Shown in pieces: positions 35,592 to 45,867 of a stretch of DNA of 64,000 nt. Made by a program: the position numbers and the translations under genes. The DNA is taken from assembly GCA_007258455.2 (NCBI GenBank), contig VDFB02254924.1, positions 62,001-126,000 on the forward strand. The letters are read 5' to 3'. Each line of letters opens with the position of its first letter. The stretch's first letter is position 1. The DNA comes from Sequoia sempervirens (lineage: Eukaryota; Streptophyta; Pinopsida; Cupressales; Cupressaceae). The notes beneath the pieces were generated by a model that was not told the origin of the DNA, did not search any database, and was given only the letters and a program-made list of their open reading frames with translations.

Positions 35592-37460
35592 ATGGATAAT
35601 TTGGAGGAGAGTTACATTCCAGACATCAATTTCGCTATTGGACAATCTAAAAAAATCACCATTGGGACTCTTACTGCATCTGACTTTAGCCAATCTAACG
35701 ATTCCTTATCCCTGGTACATCCTAAACTAATAGATTGGGAACAAACTGAGCCATCCAATATCCCTCTCTTTTCAAACGACGAAGCCATTGTCAACTTCCT
35801 CTGTCCTTCCAATCCTGAAACAAATTCCACCATTGAACATCGTAACAAAGTAGGGAATAGATCTGAGGGTGAAAACCATTCAATGATAGTCTCAGATCTA
35901 AAAAAGGTGAAAACAAAGAGCGTATCCAATAGTGAAAACCTCTTTGAGGTACTGAAGGATGGAAGATTTGACACACTCCCCGAGCACTTTCAGGAACGAT
36001 CTAAAATATTGGTCGAACCCACCCAATCTATCAATATTGGCAATGAGGAAACAGTGAAGATTGTCCATCTAGCAAAATCCTTAACAGAACAAGAAAAACT
36101 AGACTTCATCAAATTCTTCACAGAAAAGCAAATCAACTTTTCTTGGTCTTATGTCGACATGCTAGGGATTAATCCAAAACTCATCATGCATCACCTAACA
36201 CTACCAACAAGAATAAAACCGGTCAAGCAAAAGTTAAGGAAAATGCATCCCCACATCACCCTCTTGGTCAAAGCCGAACTGAAGAAATTGTTAGATGTAG
36301 GATTTATCAGACCTGTTGACTATGCAGAGTGGATTTCTAATATTGTACCTATTTCCAAACTAGACAAAAGCATCATAATTTGCACATATTTCAGGGATCT
36401 CAATAAAGCTTGCCCCAAAGATGATTTTCCTTTGCCCAACATTGACATCATTGTGGACTTGACTGTTGCACATGAAATGCTCTCACTCATGGATGGTTTT
36501 TCAGGATATAATCAAATCAGAATTTCTCCTGAAGATCAAGATAAAACTGCCTTTACATGTCCTTTGGGCAATTTTTGCTGGAATATCATGCCATTCGGTT
36601 TGAAGAATGATGGAGCCACATATCAGAGAGCCATGACCACCATCTTTCATGACATGATGCAAACTTTTATGGAAGACTATGTAGATGATCTATTGGAAAA
36701 ATCCTACACCAGAGAAGGACACCTAGAGATCTTAGATAAGATTTTCACTAGACTGGAAAAGTTCAATGTGAGACTAAATCCCAAGAAGTGTGTATTCGGT
36801 GTAACATTAGCTAAACTTTTGGGATATATTGTGTCGGCTAAAGGCATTCAAGTAGACCCTGCAAAGGTCAAAGCTATCATGGAAATGCCTCCTAAAAACA
36901 TCATCCAACTTAGATCCTTGCAAGGAAGATTTCAATCTATCAGAAGATTTATTGCACAACTAGCAGATAGGACACATCCTTTCAACCACTTGCTCCACAA
37001 GAATGTACCTTTCTGATGGGATGGAAAAGGTGAAGGAGCCTTCAATCAATTGAAACAATATCTGATGAGTCCACCTGTCTTGATACCACCACCAGAAGGA
37101 AAACTACTTTTATTGTACATAGCGACAACTAAAATATCCTTGGGAGCCTTGTTAGTGCAAGATGATTCAACAGGAAAAGAAAGGGGAATATATTACATCA
37201 ACAAAACCTTAAATGGCTATGAGATCAATTACACTTTCATTGAAAGGGCTTGTCTGGCAGTAGTGTTCACCACCCAACAATTGCGACACTACATGCTCAC
37301 CCATACCATTAAGTTAATAACCAAGATAGATCCACTGAAATACCTTCTAAGCAAAGCTAATCTAATTGGAAGACTAGCCAAGTGGGTCATGATGCTAAGT
37401 GAATTTGACATCCAATATGTTGATAGGAAGGCAATCAAAGGACAAGCAATTGTAGATTAG
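35592..37460 (+). pseudogene. pol: Element A reverse transcriptase and degenerate RNase H
   Basis: A 474-codon open stretch (35592-37016) carries a reverse transcriptase of about 200 residues: the PVKQKLRKMHP entry tract, IRPVDYAEWISNIVPI, CTYFRDLNKACPKDDFPLPN, the LSLMDGFSGYNQI motif, TAFTCPLGNFCWNIMPFGLK and the catalytic YVDD at 36678-36689, followed by GYIVSAKGIQVDPAKV. After one TGA (37014) the frame continues with the first RNase H domain (FNQLKQYLMSPPVLIPP to GRLAKWVMMLSEFDIQYVDR), whose first catalytic Asp is not evident. A degenerate first RNase H is normal where a second one is present. It ends with TAG at 37458. The RT core looks intact; the polyprotein around it is not. Confidence 0.93.
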
Positions 37461-38111
37461 TTAGATGAAGCACCATTGCTAGACAATCATCCCATGAACA
37501 TCAAGTTTCCAGATGTTGGTGTCCTAACAGTGTCCACAAAACAATGGATCTTGTACTTTGATGGTTCTTATACACAACACAGATCAAGAGCTGTAATCTT
37601 ATTTATCTCACTAGAGGGACACACTATTCCCAAGTCTTACAGACTGATGTTCCCATGCACCAACAACACAGCTAAATATGAATCCCTAATCATTGGAATC
37701 AAAATAGCAGTTGAATGGAGGATCACTGAGCTGCATGTCTATGGGGATTTACAATTAATCATTAATCAGGTAAACAATGAATATCAAACAAAAGATGACA
37801 AGATGATGCCTTACAAAAGAATGGTTGATGACTTCAAAAAGTATTTTGTAGAAATCAGATTTGAACAGATTCCTCGAAGTGACAACAAAGTCGCCGATGC
37901 CATGGCTACCATTGCCTCTCTCTTACAGATTCCAGAAAAATGGGCCCGTTACGAGTTCATGGTGGAACAACTGTTCAACCCATCTTATGACAACCCTAAG
38001 TCCCAAGTTATCTACCACCTAGCTGAGGCTAACACTTCCCTCTACGAGAACATCTATGCTTACCTAAAAGACAACATCCTTCCTACTGACCTATCTCACA
38101 ATAAAAAATGA
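37461..38111 (+). pseudogene. Element A second (archaeal-type) RNase H
   Basis: A 211-codon frame (37476-38111) holds LYFDGSYTQHRS, TNNTAKYESLIIGIKIA, LHVYGDLQLIINQVNNEY and RSDNKVADAMATIASL. The four acidic catalytic residues (Asp in FDGS, Glu in AKYES, Asp in YGDLQ, Asp in VADAM) are all present. A second RNase H of this type between pol RNase H and integrase is a known hallmark of the Tat lineage and would remove the RNA strand during cDNA synthesis. It is joined to the preceding frame through TAG at 37458. The domain itself looks undamaged. Confidence 0.88.
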
Positions 38112-39185
38112 AACTTCATTCGCCAAACTGCCTAACATGCCCTTATTACGGATGTCCTTTATCGACGAGGTCTTGATGGAACTCTCCTCCAATGTCTGGA
38201 ATGCGACAAATCTAAAATGAATTTACGAGAAGTACATGAAGGTTTTTGTGGTACTCATTCAAGTGGTTTAACTCTAGCTAAGAAACTCCTTTGTTTGGGA
38301 TCTTATTGGCCGACTATGGAGAAGGATTCTTTTCAATTTGTCAAGAAATGCCAAAAATTCTAGATTCATGGCAATCTCATCCATGCACCAACATAGGAAC
38401 TTCATCCTTTTGCATCAACATGGCCCTTTTGTTAGTGGGGATTGGATCTCATAGCCACGAAGTACTTTACAAAGTGGATTGAAGCAATTCCCCTAACCAC
38501 CATCACAGGAAAACAAATATCATCTTTCATCCTGAACTACATCATTTTTCACTATGGCATCCCTCAATCCATCATCACTGACAATGGACAACCTTTCAAA
38601 AATCAAGACGTTGAAGAACTCTATGAGAAATTTCATATCCAACATCAGTTTTCTACACCCTATTATCCTCAAGGCAATGGCCAAGTTGAGGTCTCAAACA
38701 AGACTATCTTAAAGATCCTAAAGAAAACTATCAATGATGTTGGAAAAGACTGGCACATCCAATTGAATCCTACCTTGTGGGCTTACAAAACTAGTATCCA
38801 AACCCTGACAAGAGCTACACCTTATGCTCTAGTCTATGGATCAGAGACTATCCTACCTATTGAGGTTGAAATACCATCACTCTGGGTGTCGCTAAAAGGG
38901 ATCATTTCAGATGAGGATCACAAGGTGTCTAGGTTACAAGAATTAGAACTTTTCGATGAACACCATCAACATGCAGTGGATCACCTGAAGGCATATCAAC
39001 AAAGGATATCTAGAAGCTACAACCACATAGTCAAGACTAGAACATTTCAAGTTGGTGATTTGGTATTGAAAGAGAATCCCCGAAATCAACAAGATCAAGA
39101 AAAGAAGGGGAAATTTGAACCAAACTAGCTTGGTCCCTTTGTCATTGTTGTATCCTCAATAGCCTACATCTCAAAAAGTTATACA
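38112..39185 (+). pseudogene. Element A integrase with a core deletion
   Basis: The N-terminal zinc-binding region reads VHEGFCGTHSSG ... FVKKCQKF, where the last metal ligand (Cys) is Phe. The core starts WGLDLI (Asp codon near 38445) but runs at once into ATKYFTKWIEAIPL. Only 44 residues separate the first and second Asp (IITDNG), about 15-20 fewer than usual, so a segment of the core is missing. Asp-35-Glu is otherwise correct (ITDNG to GQVEVSNK, 35 residues between). The C-terminal GPF motif follows a TAG at the expected Trp (KFEPN, stop, LGPFVIV). No chromodomain is seen. Further stops lie at 38132, 38360, 38391 and 38436. Confidence 0.88.
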
Positions 39186-40639
39186 CTTGAATAAGCTATT
39201 GCATCGAAAAAGGTCCTAAAAAATACCAAAAACATCAGAAAATGTCCTGAAAAAATAGTTGCCTTGATGAAAACCTGGCAAACAGGCGTCTTGGTAATGA
39301 CCAAAAAAATCAAAAAAATTAGAGAAATACAAAAAAAAGAAAATAATAAAATAAAAGCCATAAATCTAAAAAAGTGCAATAAAAACAAGTAGTGAAAACC
39401 TGGCAACAAGCGCTATTTGTGATAGGTCGCTTTTGCCATCCGCTCGTACTACCCATCTACCTATCCTTTGAAAGGCACCGTGTACATATCCTTGCATCGC
39501 AGTCATGTTTCACCATAGATTGGGGGAAAGAATCTTGAACCCACTAGGGACAATAAACTTTGAGCCTGAACCAAACAAACAAATAGCAGGAAGACAAACG
39601 CAACAAAAATAATGATCATAACGCAACCCAACATTGAACATCGATCACCATCGGAAACACATCAAACATTCTTGTCAAAATTCAAAAACATGTCAAAAAG
39701 TCAATGGAAAAGTCAAAAACAAAGTCGTCTTGTCAAACTACATCATCTCTGAGCTTAAATGTAGGCAAGGTTCATCTTTGATCAGCCCCCGAGACACCCT
39801 AGGTCAATTCCTTTAGTGGTCCATTGTAATTAATTGTCATCTCTTGTCTGTTCATATCTTGGTCCTGTAAATCGTTCAAGTCAGTCGAACTAAGTGGTCT
39901 CTACATGTATAACGTAGGCAAGGCTAATATTTGATCAACCCCTAAGGCCCCTAGGATAGGTCTTTAAGTTAGGTTCTTGGTCAAAATATCATAAAACACC
40001 TAAAAATTAGAAAATCTGAAAAAATCCCAAAAACATTAGAAAATCGAAAGGATGATGCTCTTCCAAATCATGAGTTTATCACGTGAAACACAAATGTTCA
40101 ATTGTTGTATTTTGATTTTTGTTAACATATATTTGGAGCCTCTTGATGATGTATCAAACTAGAGAAGCAAGGAAAGACTATGATTTTTCTTTTGTTTGTT
40201 GTCTGTGAATTTATAATTATTACTATGCAAGTTGTCGTGAGATGTGCGCTACAAAGTATCAATGATGACATTCCGAATTTGCACAAGAAAAAGATTAACT
40301 CTTGTTTGTTTACGCAAGAAATGCTCAGGTCATCTTGGTTTCATTATACTTAGATGCTTGTGTTAACTTGCAATTTTAAAACATCATGGAAGTAGTACTT
40401 AGGTCATCTTGGTCTAAAATATGCCATCAATGCTTGTACTCACTTTCAACATTTTAAGGGCCCAATGATGATAAAGCGGCACAAAAAATTGGTTAATACA
40501 AATGATAGCTTTTGAATACAATATTTTCTTAGTTAAGTTAGATTGCATTCATGTTAGTATGGCATGTGTATTTATGGGATTTTTTAAAGCTGAAACAATT
40601 TCACAATGGTGTCATCTCTATTATTAATGGATTGAGTAC
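39186..40639 (+). other. Spacer after integrase in element A
   Basis: A-rich near 39190-39400, then AT-rich sequence with two similar passages ('gtaggcaaggttcatctttgatcagcccc' at 39763 and 'gtaggcaaggctaatatttgatcaacccc' at 39912). I see no coding domain on either strand. Confidence 0.5.
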
Positions 40640-41465
40640 ACTGGAAATTAACCAAAAACACATCATTCTCATTTAGTTGCACATCAGTTGCATCATCATT
40701 TGCATACCTTAAACAACATCCATCACATCTCATTTACATAATCAAAATCATTTCATTTAGTGGAATTAGGGAAGTGGTTCACTAAGCTTAAATGAGTGAG
40801 TCTCTTTAGATTTCCAAAAGAATTGGGAAACATGTTAGGTTTTGTGAAGCTCAATTTAACAAAGAATCAATTGACGACAACCTTCCCACAACTATTGGAA
40901 GTTGAAAAAAATCACTCATTTAAGCTTAAGGAATCTAGAACATAATCATTTGCATAATCATTTGCATCACATAATCATCATTCATCAAAATTTCACACAT
41001 CATTTGCATCACATCCATACATATTCAACATAATCATCACATGGAACATCTTACATTATTTAATCCATCAAATCATCAACCATGCATTATCATATCATCA
41101 TTGCAAACATCACATAAGCATCATCATTACATAATCATCATCATCATCATATAGAACATTACAGGAACATCAACACAAAAATATGCATCATCATTTCATC
41201 CATCATACTTTCATTACATCATATTGGCATTAGAAAAGAACAAAAAACACATAAAATGCATCACATTTCATTAACATAGTCAAATTCATCACATACATCA
41301 TATAGGCATCATTGATAAACCATCATAGACTCATTATCATATCACATTGCATATCATAATCATCACAGGGAGATTAAATGCATCATAGACTTTTATCATC
41401 ATATCAACATTTAGATCATAAACATCGTTGCATATCATATAACATCAACAATATCATAATGTCCA
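40640..41465. repeat. G-poor CAT/CACAT-rich low-complexity tract
   Basis: The plus strand is dominated by catcat, atcacat and tttgcat words with very few G. On the minus strand it directly follows the PMD frame. Similar 'acatcatagttgcattttatcat' wording occurs in both LTRs of element A. Confidence 0.7.
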
Positions 41466-41569
41466 AGTGTACAAGGATATCCAAAAGTAGGATGAGATAC
41501 ATCAAAATCCAAAAGGCACTGTATCATGGGAAAAACATCCTCAATCTCACAAAAGTTTTGTACACAATG

Positions 41570-43525
41570 TCCAAGGAACATCACAATATGCTATGTTGAG
41601 CTCCCACCAGACGCTGCTAGTCTCATAGAACTAGTACCTCCTCTGCCTGACAGACCTGCACCTGAATCTCTGCTATCTCTAGGCAATGGCTACGTGACAC
41701 CCCTACTAATAGTCTAAGAATGAGATGTTCCAGAATGAGACTGTACAAAACTCTCTTGTCGCTCAGGAGGAAACAACTCATGATATTTACCTTTGTAAAA
41801 CTGTAACTCCTAAGAAATGTGTTGAATCTCTTTGAAGAAATCTGTTGTACCTACAGATGGTGCCATCTGCTATATCCTCTCAACAATGGCCTCAACCTGC
41901 TTTGTCTGATGTCTAAAGGAATCCCTCTCTGAAGTGAGTATAATCACTTGTGCTTGCAACTATTGTATCTGTTGCCTGTTTGTCCCTCTATTAGTCATCA
42001 AAATCTCAACTTGTGCCTGACACTGCACTAACTCATCCTAAAGTGAATCAATTTGTGCTCGATCTTGTGCTACCTCACTCTAAAAATATTGAACCTCTGC
42101 CTATAAATCCGCTATCTGTGTTGACTGTTGATGAGAGGGGATACCAATCCGAATCTTAGGAAGCACCACCTGAGGTACAATAACACTCCTCCTGAGCCTC
42201 GAAACTAAAAAATCAAGTGGATGGCTATCATTTTCCTCTAATAACCCTACCTCATCATCACTCTCACCACCACCCTTTGCACCACCCTCACCCTTGCAAC
42301 CACTGTTTGCAACACCATCACCCCCACAACCATCATCCCCACCATCATTATCACCCTCGTCATCCCCTCCCTCTTCATCAACTGGCAGTACTGGCTCCTC
42401 TGGATGAGTAAATCTCGGAAAGGGATGAGTATGGAAATACTCTAAATAATCCTTTGTCATCCCGACATCTGTAATATATGGAACATAATCCCATAAATCT
42501 GGTGTCAAGGTATAATACTCAGTACAAGCTACCTCATAAGATACACAAGGCCCCCACTCCACAACATCCCGTCGTCATCGCATATAATGGGCAACACCCA
42601 AGGGCATCCCCTGAACCCATCCAAACTGCCGACATACTCACAGATACAGATACCTCTCAAGCACAACATATGTCCGCCCAATCAAATAGCAAGACAACAA
42701 CATATATGGCATCTCTAGCTGATCCTCTGGCCACTCCTCACAATCCAAGTGTGGGCACCATGTAACAGTCTCCAAATCATCTAACGCACACCTCTAATAG
42801 GCTATTTTTCCTAGCTTATGCTGAACATGTGGATTGTTGTAACAAAACACATAGGGCCTCCCTAGTGGTTGTTGTCTCTCTCCCATGGGCCAAGTGATGG
42901 CTATATGCTCCCATGCCTATGTTTGCAATACTGTGATCCTACATGATAGGCTCGTCATCCCGTAATACACAACCTTGTGTAAATCTCGATACAAATGTGC
43001 TAACATGCATGAACCTCATGCATATCTTGTGCCATGTAGTGTCATCCATGATAACACTCGACCCCAACCTGCTAAAAATCCCTTTGACCTACGATCAGGA
43101 CAAAGGAATCCACTAAGAAAACTAGAAAGCACACATGGAAAAGGATCGTATATGCTAACCATCTTTGACCAAGGAATCCATCGGTTGGCGACAGGCTCAT
43201 CTCGACATAACCTCCACAATGCAGTTGTCTCACATTGATCTATCTTATCGTATACCACTATCTCACCCATCATTGGAATTCGCAAGATACAATACACATC
43301 CTCTGGAGTCACTATCATCTCTCCCGTGGCTAAGTGAAACATGTTGTGGTCACTATGCCACCTCTCTGCCAACACCGTAAGTAACCCTCTATTGATCCTA
43401 TATTGTAGGATATCTAATAAGGAGGTTAGGCCACAACATGCGATAATCTCAAAATCTAGTGCAGACAAATGACGAACCATATTCCATGTCTTTGGGAAAC
43501 GCTCTCGAGACTAGAGTACATCGGT
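41570..43525 (-). pseudogene. Antisense plant mobile domain (PMD) gene carried by element A
   Basis: The minus-strand frame starts near 43525 with SRERFPKTWNMVRHLS. The plant mobile domain follows: ERWHSDHNMFHLATGE, TPEDVYCILRIPMMGE, VLSSFLSGFLCPDRRS, then after small breaks TVLQTWAWEHIAITWP, VTWCPHLDCEEW and LIGRTYVVLERYLYL. These match the conserved blocks of PMD proteins (the family of MAIN/MAIL1 and the 'phosphatase 7 long form homolog' genes). After the domain come an acidic Gly/Asp tract (42400-42230) and a Gln-rich coiled-coil-like tail to about 41570. About ten in-frame stops are TAG or TGA, nearly all consistent with former CAG or CGA codons. PMD sequences are known in plant transposons, including gypsy elements. 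Its role in the element is unknown. Confidence 0.82.
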
Positions 43526-43554
43526 ATCTCCCTAATCATAATACGAAACACAAA

Positions 43555-43775
43555 TCAGTCAATCAAAGCATGTTGAATCATGATTATTAGTCAATCAATG
43601 TCATGTTGAATCAAGATTATTAGTTAATCAATGTCAGGATCAATCAATATTATCAGTTCATCAAGGTAATGTGTAGTTAATCAATGTTATGTTCAATCAG
43701 GACTATCAAATCAATCAGAACAATCATCAAATCAAATCCATTAGAACAATCCTCAATTATATCAATCAAGGAAAT
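43555..43775. repeat. Degenerate repeat of about 40 bp (AATCAATGTCATGTTGAATCA)
   Basis: Four to five loose copies of 'gtcaatcaatgtcatgttga' followed by 'atcaagattattagt' lie between the PMD frame and the 45 bp array. Confidence 0.6.
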
Positions 43776-43787
43776 CAAACTATCATC

Positions 43788-44550
43788 GATCCTCGCCTAT
43801 CATGAGATCGATACATCATTGATCCTATCATCGATCCTCGCCTATCATGAGGTCGATACATCATTGATCCTATCATGGATCCTTGCCTATGATGAGGTCG
43901 ATACATCAATTATCGTACCATCAATCCTCGCCTATCATGAGGTCGATACATCATCAATCCTACCATTAATCCTCGCCTATCATGAGGTTGATACATCATT
44001 GATCCTACCATCAATCCTTGCATATCATAAGGTCGATACATCATTGATCCTACCATCGGTCCTCGCCTATCATGAGGTCGATATATCAATAATCCTCCCA
44101 TTGATCCTCACTTATCATGAGGTTGATACATCAATTATCCTATCATCGATCCTCGCCTATCATGAGGTCGATACATCAAGTATCCTATCATCAATCCTCG
44201 CCTATCATGAGGTCAATACATCACTGCCATCGATCCTTGCCTATCATGAGGTCAATACATCAATCATCCTACCATCAATCCTTGCCTATCATGAGGTCGA
44301 TACATCAATAATCCTATCATCAATCCTCGCCTATCATGAGGTTGATACATCATTGATCCTACCATCGATCCTCGCCTATCATGAGGTTGATACATCATTG
44401 ATCCTACCATCGATCCTCACCTATCATGAGGTCAATACATCTATCATCCTACCATCGATCCTCACCTATCATGAGGTCGATACATCATTGATCCTACCAT
44501 CGATCCTCACCTATCATGAGGTCAATACATCTATCATCCTATCATGAGGT
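43788..44550 (-). repeat. 45 bp tandem array, about 17 units, upstream of the antisense PMD frame
   Basis: Each unit reads like 'ctcgcctatcatgaggtcga' followed by 'tacatcattgatcctaccatcgatc'. About 17 units run head to tail with scattered substitutions, one shortened to about 36 bp near 44220. Because 45 is a multiple of three, one plus-strand frame stays open through the array and spells SILAYHEVDTSLILP repeatedly; I take that frame as a by-product, not a protein. Confidence 0.95.
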
Positions 44551-44814
44551 TGATGCATCGTTGGTTCTCTCATTTGATTCTCGCCTATCATGAGATCAAA
44601 TCATCAACTATCTTACTTGAACATCAATCAAACAACACACATTTCACAATTAGACTAAAATCAATCCAAAACATGGCAAACCAACCACTGCTTTGACTAT
44701 GAAACATCTTGCGAACATCATCACGAGGGCTTTGTGCAATCACACCTTCTCAAACGGGGCAAACAATGGGGTAAAACCACCTAAAATCAACAAAGGGAAA
44801 ACTTTTCCAAGGCA

Positions 44815-45160
44815 ACAAGAGGCGCCATTTGGGACCCCAAAGGCACCAAAACAGTGTTTAACTTCAAAAACCTTCAAAACAAGGATTGAAAGAGGCACCA
44901 CTTGGGACACCAAAGGCGCTAAAACAGTGTTGGAGCTCAAAAACATGGATTTCACCCTGGCAAGAGGCGACACTTGGGACCTCGAAGGCACCAAAACTCC
45001 TAAAACACCAAAAAACATGCATTTTCACCCTTGCAAGAGGCGCTATTTGGGACCGCAAAGGTGCCAAAACTCTTAAATCACCCCCAAATTTGAATTTCAA
45101 GCTTGCAAGAGGCACCATTTGGGACCCCAAAGGCGCCAAAACTCTCAAACACACTAAAAA
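44815..45160 (-). repeat. Inverted copy of the element A leader repeat
   Basis: Five units of about 72 bp on the plus strand read gcaagaggcgccatttggga, then ccccaaaggcgccaaaactc, then a variable stretch. On the minus strand they give the same TTTTGGCGCC...GGCGCCTCTTGC words found on the plus strand at 29770-30310, with a similar period. Confidence 0.85.
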
Positions 45161-45850
45161 ACACTTCAAAATGGAAAAAAATCATCTGAACGTGCAACAA
45201 TAACATCAAACAAGCTACAACATCTATCTATGACATTCAAAATACCACTAAAAGGCAAGAAAATGACTAACAAAGAGGTTTCTCATAAAGTGTACCATAG
45301 GTCCAGAGGCAACAGGCTAATCATGTTAACAAAGACGCTCAAAATGATGCTTGTGGTAGGGGATCACCATCTTCCTCTAAGCTCTCCAATCTTCAACTTC
45401 TCTAAACTCAAAATGTGCAAATGAATCCCATTTTACCACTTTTTACCTCTTCAAGGGTAAAATGGAGTGAATTATGGTGGGATTCATTTCCCATTTTTAC
45501 CACAAAGGAGTTGTAATTAATCAACACTATTCCAAAAAAGAGCTTGCCATCACATTTCAAGAGATAAATCATCTCCGCAATTAAAATCTCATTGAATCAA
45601 CATTGGATCATCATCATAATCATAACAACACCATCACATCATTCCAACATGTCATTTTAACATCCATACATTTACCAATTTATCTCTTGAGGGGGCATAT
45701 ATCCGTCAATATCTGAAATCTTGCATCATCTAGGGCATTGAAATCTTGCATCGTCTGGGGCATCGAAATCTTGCATCATTTGGGGCATCAAAATCCTTTC
45801 TCAAGAATCAACATCAAAATTTTCTTTGAAGCAACGTGTAAACACATCAC
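45161..45850. other. Sequence between the inverted leader repeat and the 3' LTR of element A
   Basis: It contains a short inverted repeat, 'attttaccactttttacctcttcaagggtaaaat' (45430-45463), and three copies of 'gaaatcttgcatcatctggggcat' (about 45714-45790). No coding domain is seen. Confidence 0.5.
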
Positions 45851-45851
45851 T

Positions 45852-45867
45852 TCAAAGATGGGCAAAA
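45852..45867 (+). promoter_or_regulatory. Polypurine-like tract of element A
   Basis: CAAAGATGGGCAAAA lies immediately before the 3' LTR start TGTATACACC. It is purine-rich with two interruptions; the placement supports the call. Confidence 0.55.

Noticed and set aside
42217..42411. Plus-strand His-rich frame (HHHPHNHHPHHH type)
   Set aside because: It is antisense to the acidic Asp/Gly tract of the PMD gene, which is in frame with recognised PMD blocks.
43684..44547. Long plus-strand open frame (287 codons) of SILAYHEVDTSLILP repeats as a protein
   Set aside because: It is exactly the 45 bp tandem array read in one frame. The period is a multiple of three, so the frame stays open without selection, and no domain is present.
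43788..44550. Regularly spaced repeats considered as a CRISPR array
   Set aside because: The units are contiguous and spacers are not unique. The context is a plant retrotransposon.
44693..45203. Overlapping frames on both strands with repeated APLGTPKA / VLAPLRSQ words
   Set aside because: They are produced by the inverted leader repeat and have no homology to known proteins that I recognise.
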